Shown piece by piece: positions 37,557-39,047 of a DNA stretch of 39,047 nucleotides (the first letter of the stretch is position 1; every line of letters starts with the position of its first letter). The DNA comes from Acidobacteriota bacterium (GTDB lineage: Bacteria > Acidobacteriota > Terriglobia > Bryobacterales > Bryobacteraceae). The position numbers and the translations under genes were made by a program. A model generated the notes under the pieces. The model was not told the origin of the DNA. It worked only from the letters and a program-made list of their open reading frames with translations, and made no database searches. The stretch covers positions 1 to 39,047 of the forward strand of contig JANXSF010000125.1 of the NCBI GenBank assembly GCA_025352795.1, written 5' to 3'.

Positions 37557-38828
37557 CTACGAAAAGTGATACTTCTGCGTCTTGGTATCCCACAATACTT
37601 TCTTGTTATTGCGCAATGACAGTGTGGCCATGTGCCCACCAATGGCCGCTTGCTGACCCACTTCAATGGGTGCCACAAGCTTCGCTTTGCCTTGAATGGC
37701 TTCAATAAAATTGCGAACGTGGGATTGAACGGCACTCAAATCGTTGCCTGGAAGATCAATGGATTCTTCTTTGCGAGCCGCTACCTGGGGCGGGGCCTTG
37801 CCTGCAAACTTCTCCGTATAGAAACGAAGTTGTTGGCGATTGAGAACTTCAATGGTCCCTTCGTTCCCCATGAACTGTTCCCCGTACCCATACTGCACAT
37901 TGCCGAAGTAGCAGGAATAGTTAATGTGGAACTTGTCGGGATATTCGTAGATGGCGGAAAGCGTGTCGGGCACTTCGCGATCGTCATTGTCTGTCCAACG
38001 GTAAATGCCGCCAGAAGCCATGCAGGACAGTGGTTCCGCTTTACCGCATACGAAATTGGTGATGTCTGTTTGATGCACTAATAGATCGGTTGAAATGCCA
38101 CCGGAATAGTCCCAATACAGACGCCATTGGTAGTAACGTTGCTTATCGAAGGGACGTTGTTTGGCACTGCCCAGGAACTTTTTCCAATCGGTGTTTTGTT
38201 CGTCAGCCTCTTTGGGGATGTTATAGCGCCAAGCCGGATTGTCGGGTAGAGAATTGCGATACCAGAAGGCGCGCACGTAGTGGACGTCGCCGATCATACC
38301 TTGGGCTACCATTTCCTTGGCTCGGATATAGAGCGAGTTGGAACGATTCTGCGTACCCACTTGAATCACCTTGCCCGATTTCTTGGCCGCGCGCACCAGT
38401 TCGGCACCTTCTTCAATGGTGTGAGCCAAGGGCTTTTCAATATAGACATGCTTCCCGGCGGCCAGTGCGGCCAGTAACATTTCATGATGCAAATGTTCTG
38501 GTGTGGTAATGAAGACGGCGTCAATGGATTTATCGGCCAGCAGCTCTTTGTAATCGACGTAAGTTTTGGGAGTGTTCTTGCCGAGCGTCTGAATTTGATC
38601 CTTCCCTTTGGCCAGATTGCCGGCGTAGGTGTCGCAAGTGGCGGTGACCACGGTGCCATCGGGAACGCCTTTGTACATCATGTTCATTACATGCATGCCT
38701 CGGGCACCTGTGCCGATCCAACCTATTTGGATCTTGTCATTTGCAGCAAGTGCGGCTACCGGTGCTGCGGCAGCTAGCGCAGTGCCAGCGGTGCGTACAA
38801 AGTTACGACGGGAAAGATCGTCATTCAT
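37557..38828 (-). CDS. Tat-exported Gfo/Idh/MocA-family oxidoreductase
   Basis: 423 residues: a twin-arginine signal (SRRNFVRTAGTALAAAAPVA), a Rossmann domain (QIGWIGTGARGMHVMN, CDTYAGN, AVFITTPEHLHHEM) and the EKPLAHTIEEG motif with the catalytic Lys of the family. The C-terminal sheet domain follows (LLVHQTDITNF with the metal/substrate His). Acts on sugars outside the cytoplasm; Gfo-type proteins keep their NADP bound during export. AAGGAG lies about 12 bases before the ATG at 38828; the open frame above it is not conserved. The 79 bases between it and the IS end contain no gene. Confidence 0.92.
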   Translation of the reverse strand: MNDDLSRRNFVRTAGTALAAAAPVAALAANDKIQIGWIGTGARGMHVMNMMYKGVPDGTVVTATCDTYAGNLAKGKDQIQTLGKNTPKTYVDYKELLADKSIDAVFITTPEHLHHEMLLAALAAGKHVYIEKPLAHTIEEGAELVRAAKKSGKVIQVGTQNRSNSLYIRAKEMVAQGMIGDVHYVRAFWYRNSLPDNPAWRYNIPKEADEQNTDWKKFLGSAKQRPFDKQRYYQWRLYWDYSGGISTDLLVHQTDITNFVCGKAEPLSCMASGGIYRWTDNDDREVPDTLSAIYEYPDKFHINYSCYFGNVQYGYGEQFMGNEGTIEVLNRQQLRFYTEKFAGKAPPQVAARKEESIDLPGNDLSAVQSHVRNFIEAIQGKAKLVAPIEVGQQAAIGGHMATLSLRNNKKVLWDTKTQKYHFS

Positions 38829-38907
38829 GGCTGTTGTGGCTCCTTTTTGATGGTGAAACGACAGGATAACAAAACCAGGGCAACTAATCATCCGCAGATG
38901 ACGCAGA

Positions 38908-39046
38908 TGTCGCGGCAAAGTGAAAAGTTCCTATTTGGGCAAAGTAGAAAGTTCCTATTGACAGCCGTAAGGCTGAAGGATGGAACGAATTGCAATGAGT
39001 CAACAAGAACGGGACTGGCTGGATTGGTTAAAGCGAGCCCGAGACA
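38908..39046 (+). mobile_element. Right-hand IS end (partial)
   Basis: Inverted exact copy of 1-139. The inner tip is TGTCGCGGC. Two 22-base direct repeats, GGCAAAGTGAAAAGTTCCTATT at 38914-38935 in one form and its two-base variant at 38938-38959, have a 24-base period. CAGCC-GTAA-GGCTG (38962-38975) forms a hairpin with a GNRA-type tetraloop before the transposase start. The element continues past the end of the window. Confidence 0.85.
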
Positions 39047-39047
39047 A
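38980..39047 (+). CDS. IS transposase, N-terminal 22 codons only (runs off the window)
   Basis: ATG at 38980 (second ATG at 38995), open to the end of the sequence. Identical over its length to the left-hand copy. The hairpin at 38962-38975 ends 4 bases before the start codon and could limit translation when transcripts enter from outside, a control seen in other IS families. Family assignment awaits the rest of the gene. Confidence 0.6.
   Translation, partial: MERIAMSQQERDWLDWLKRARD

Noticed and set aside
38885-38907. GCAGATGACGCAGATG short repeat next to the right IS end as a target-site duplication
   Set aside because: The matching flank at 140-150 is different, so there is no shared duplication between the two IS ends.

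Overview
The window looks like a piece of an Acidobacteriota chromosome, most likely from the Solibacter/Bryobacter side of Terriglobia. The evidence is the set of lineage-typical families it carries: a TIGR03435 soil-associated secreted protein, a VWFA-related acidobacterial protein, DUF1080 and sialate O-acetylesterase hydrolases, a Tat-exported PQQ-type propeller, a Tat-exported Gfo/Idh/MocA oxidoreductase, secreted TonB-domain proteins, and GC-rich palindromic repeats. Base composition is moderate in GC and coding density is high, apart from a few patches of decay. No tRNA, rRNA, CRISPR array or phage module was recognised.

Both ends are the same insertion-sequence end. Positions 1-139 and 38908-39046 are an exact inverted copy of each other, and each holds the first 22 codons of an outward-pointing transposase. 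The piece therefore probably ends where an assembly broke on a multicopy IS.

Layout. 194-5945: glycerol facilitator, then a minus-strand operon (hemQ, a DUF2339 giant membrane protein, a Tat-exported TIM-barrel isomerase) and an odd CxxCH protein. 5980-7923: a foreign-looking, AT-richer patch with two copies of a ~112-bp hairpin element around an orphan Doc-partner antitoxin, an EXLDI protein with a palindromic operator, a small membrane protein, a G-free tract and a folded-looking segment. 8017-11409: two MacB-type permeases and folP. 11460-13507: a gutted sulfatase and a type II restriction-modification pair (HNH nuclease, C5 methyltransferase). 13562-16616: DUF1080 hydrolase, rpsA, DUF433 antitoxin. 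16683-19334: an NtrB/NtrC-type two-component system. 19210-21307: a toxin-antitoxin graveyard. 21418-25732: secreted ABM-like protein, sialate esterase, REC/HD-GYP phosphodiesterase and one intact AbrB-Doc pair. 25742-31795: yqeY, TIGR03435 protein, broken rlpA, a 24-residue lysine-rich micro-gene with strong promoter and terminator, midA-like methyltransferase, several small stress or metabolic genes and a frameshifted TonB-domain gene. 31957-37504: REP-like hairpin, PQQ propeller, small secreted/membrane proteins, a GAF-ANTAR/YheT/baeRF operon and a YXWGXW protein. 37557-38828: Gfo/Idh/MocA oxidoreductase.

The strongest pattern is across the toxin-antitoxin genes. Eight antitoxin genes are intact in this window, but only one (25116-25732) still has a full-length toxin. 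The other toxins are missing, cut to stubs, or carry a stop codon (HigB, Trp25 to TGA). The region may be a natural example of antitoxins outliving their toxins, possibly as anti-addiction factors or plain transcription regulators. Other points worth following are the EXLDI/membrane-protein pair, the G-quadruplex-prone tail after folP, and the lysine-rich micro-gene.
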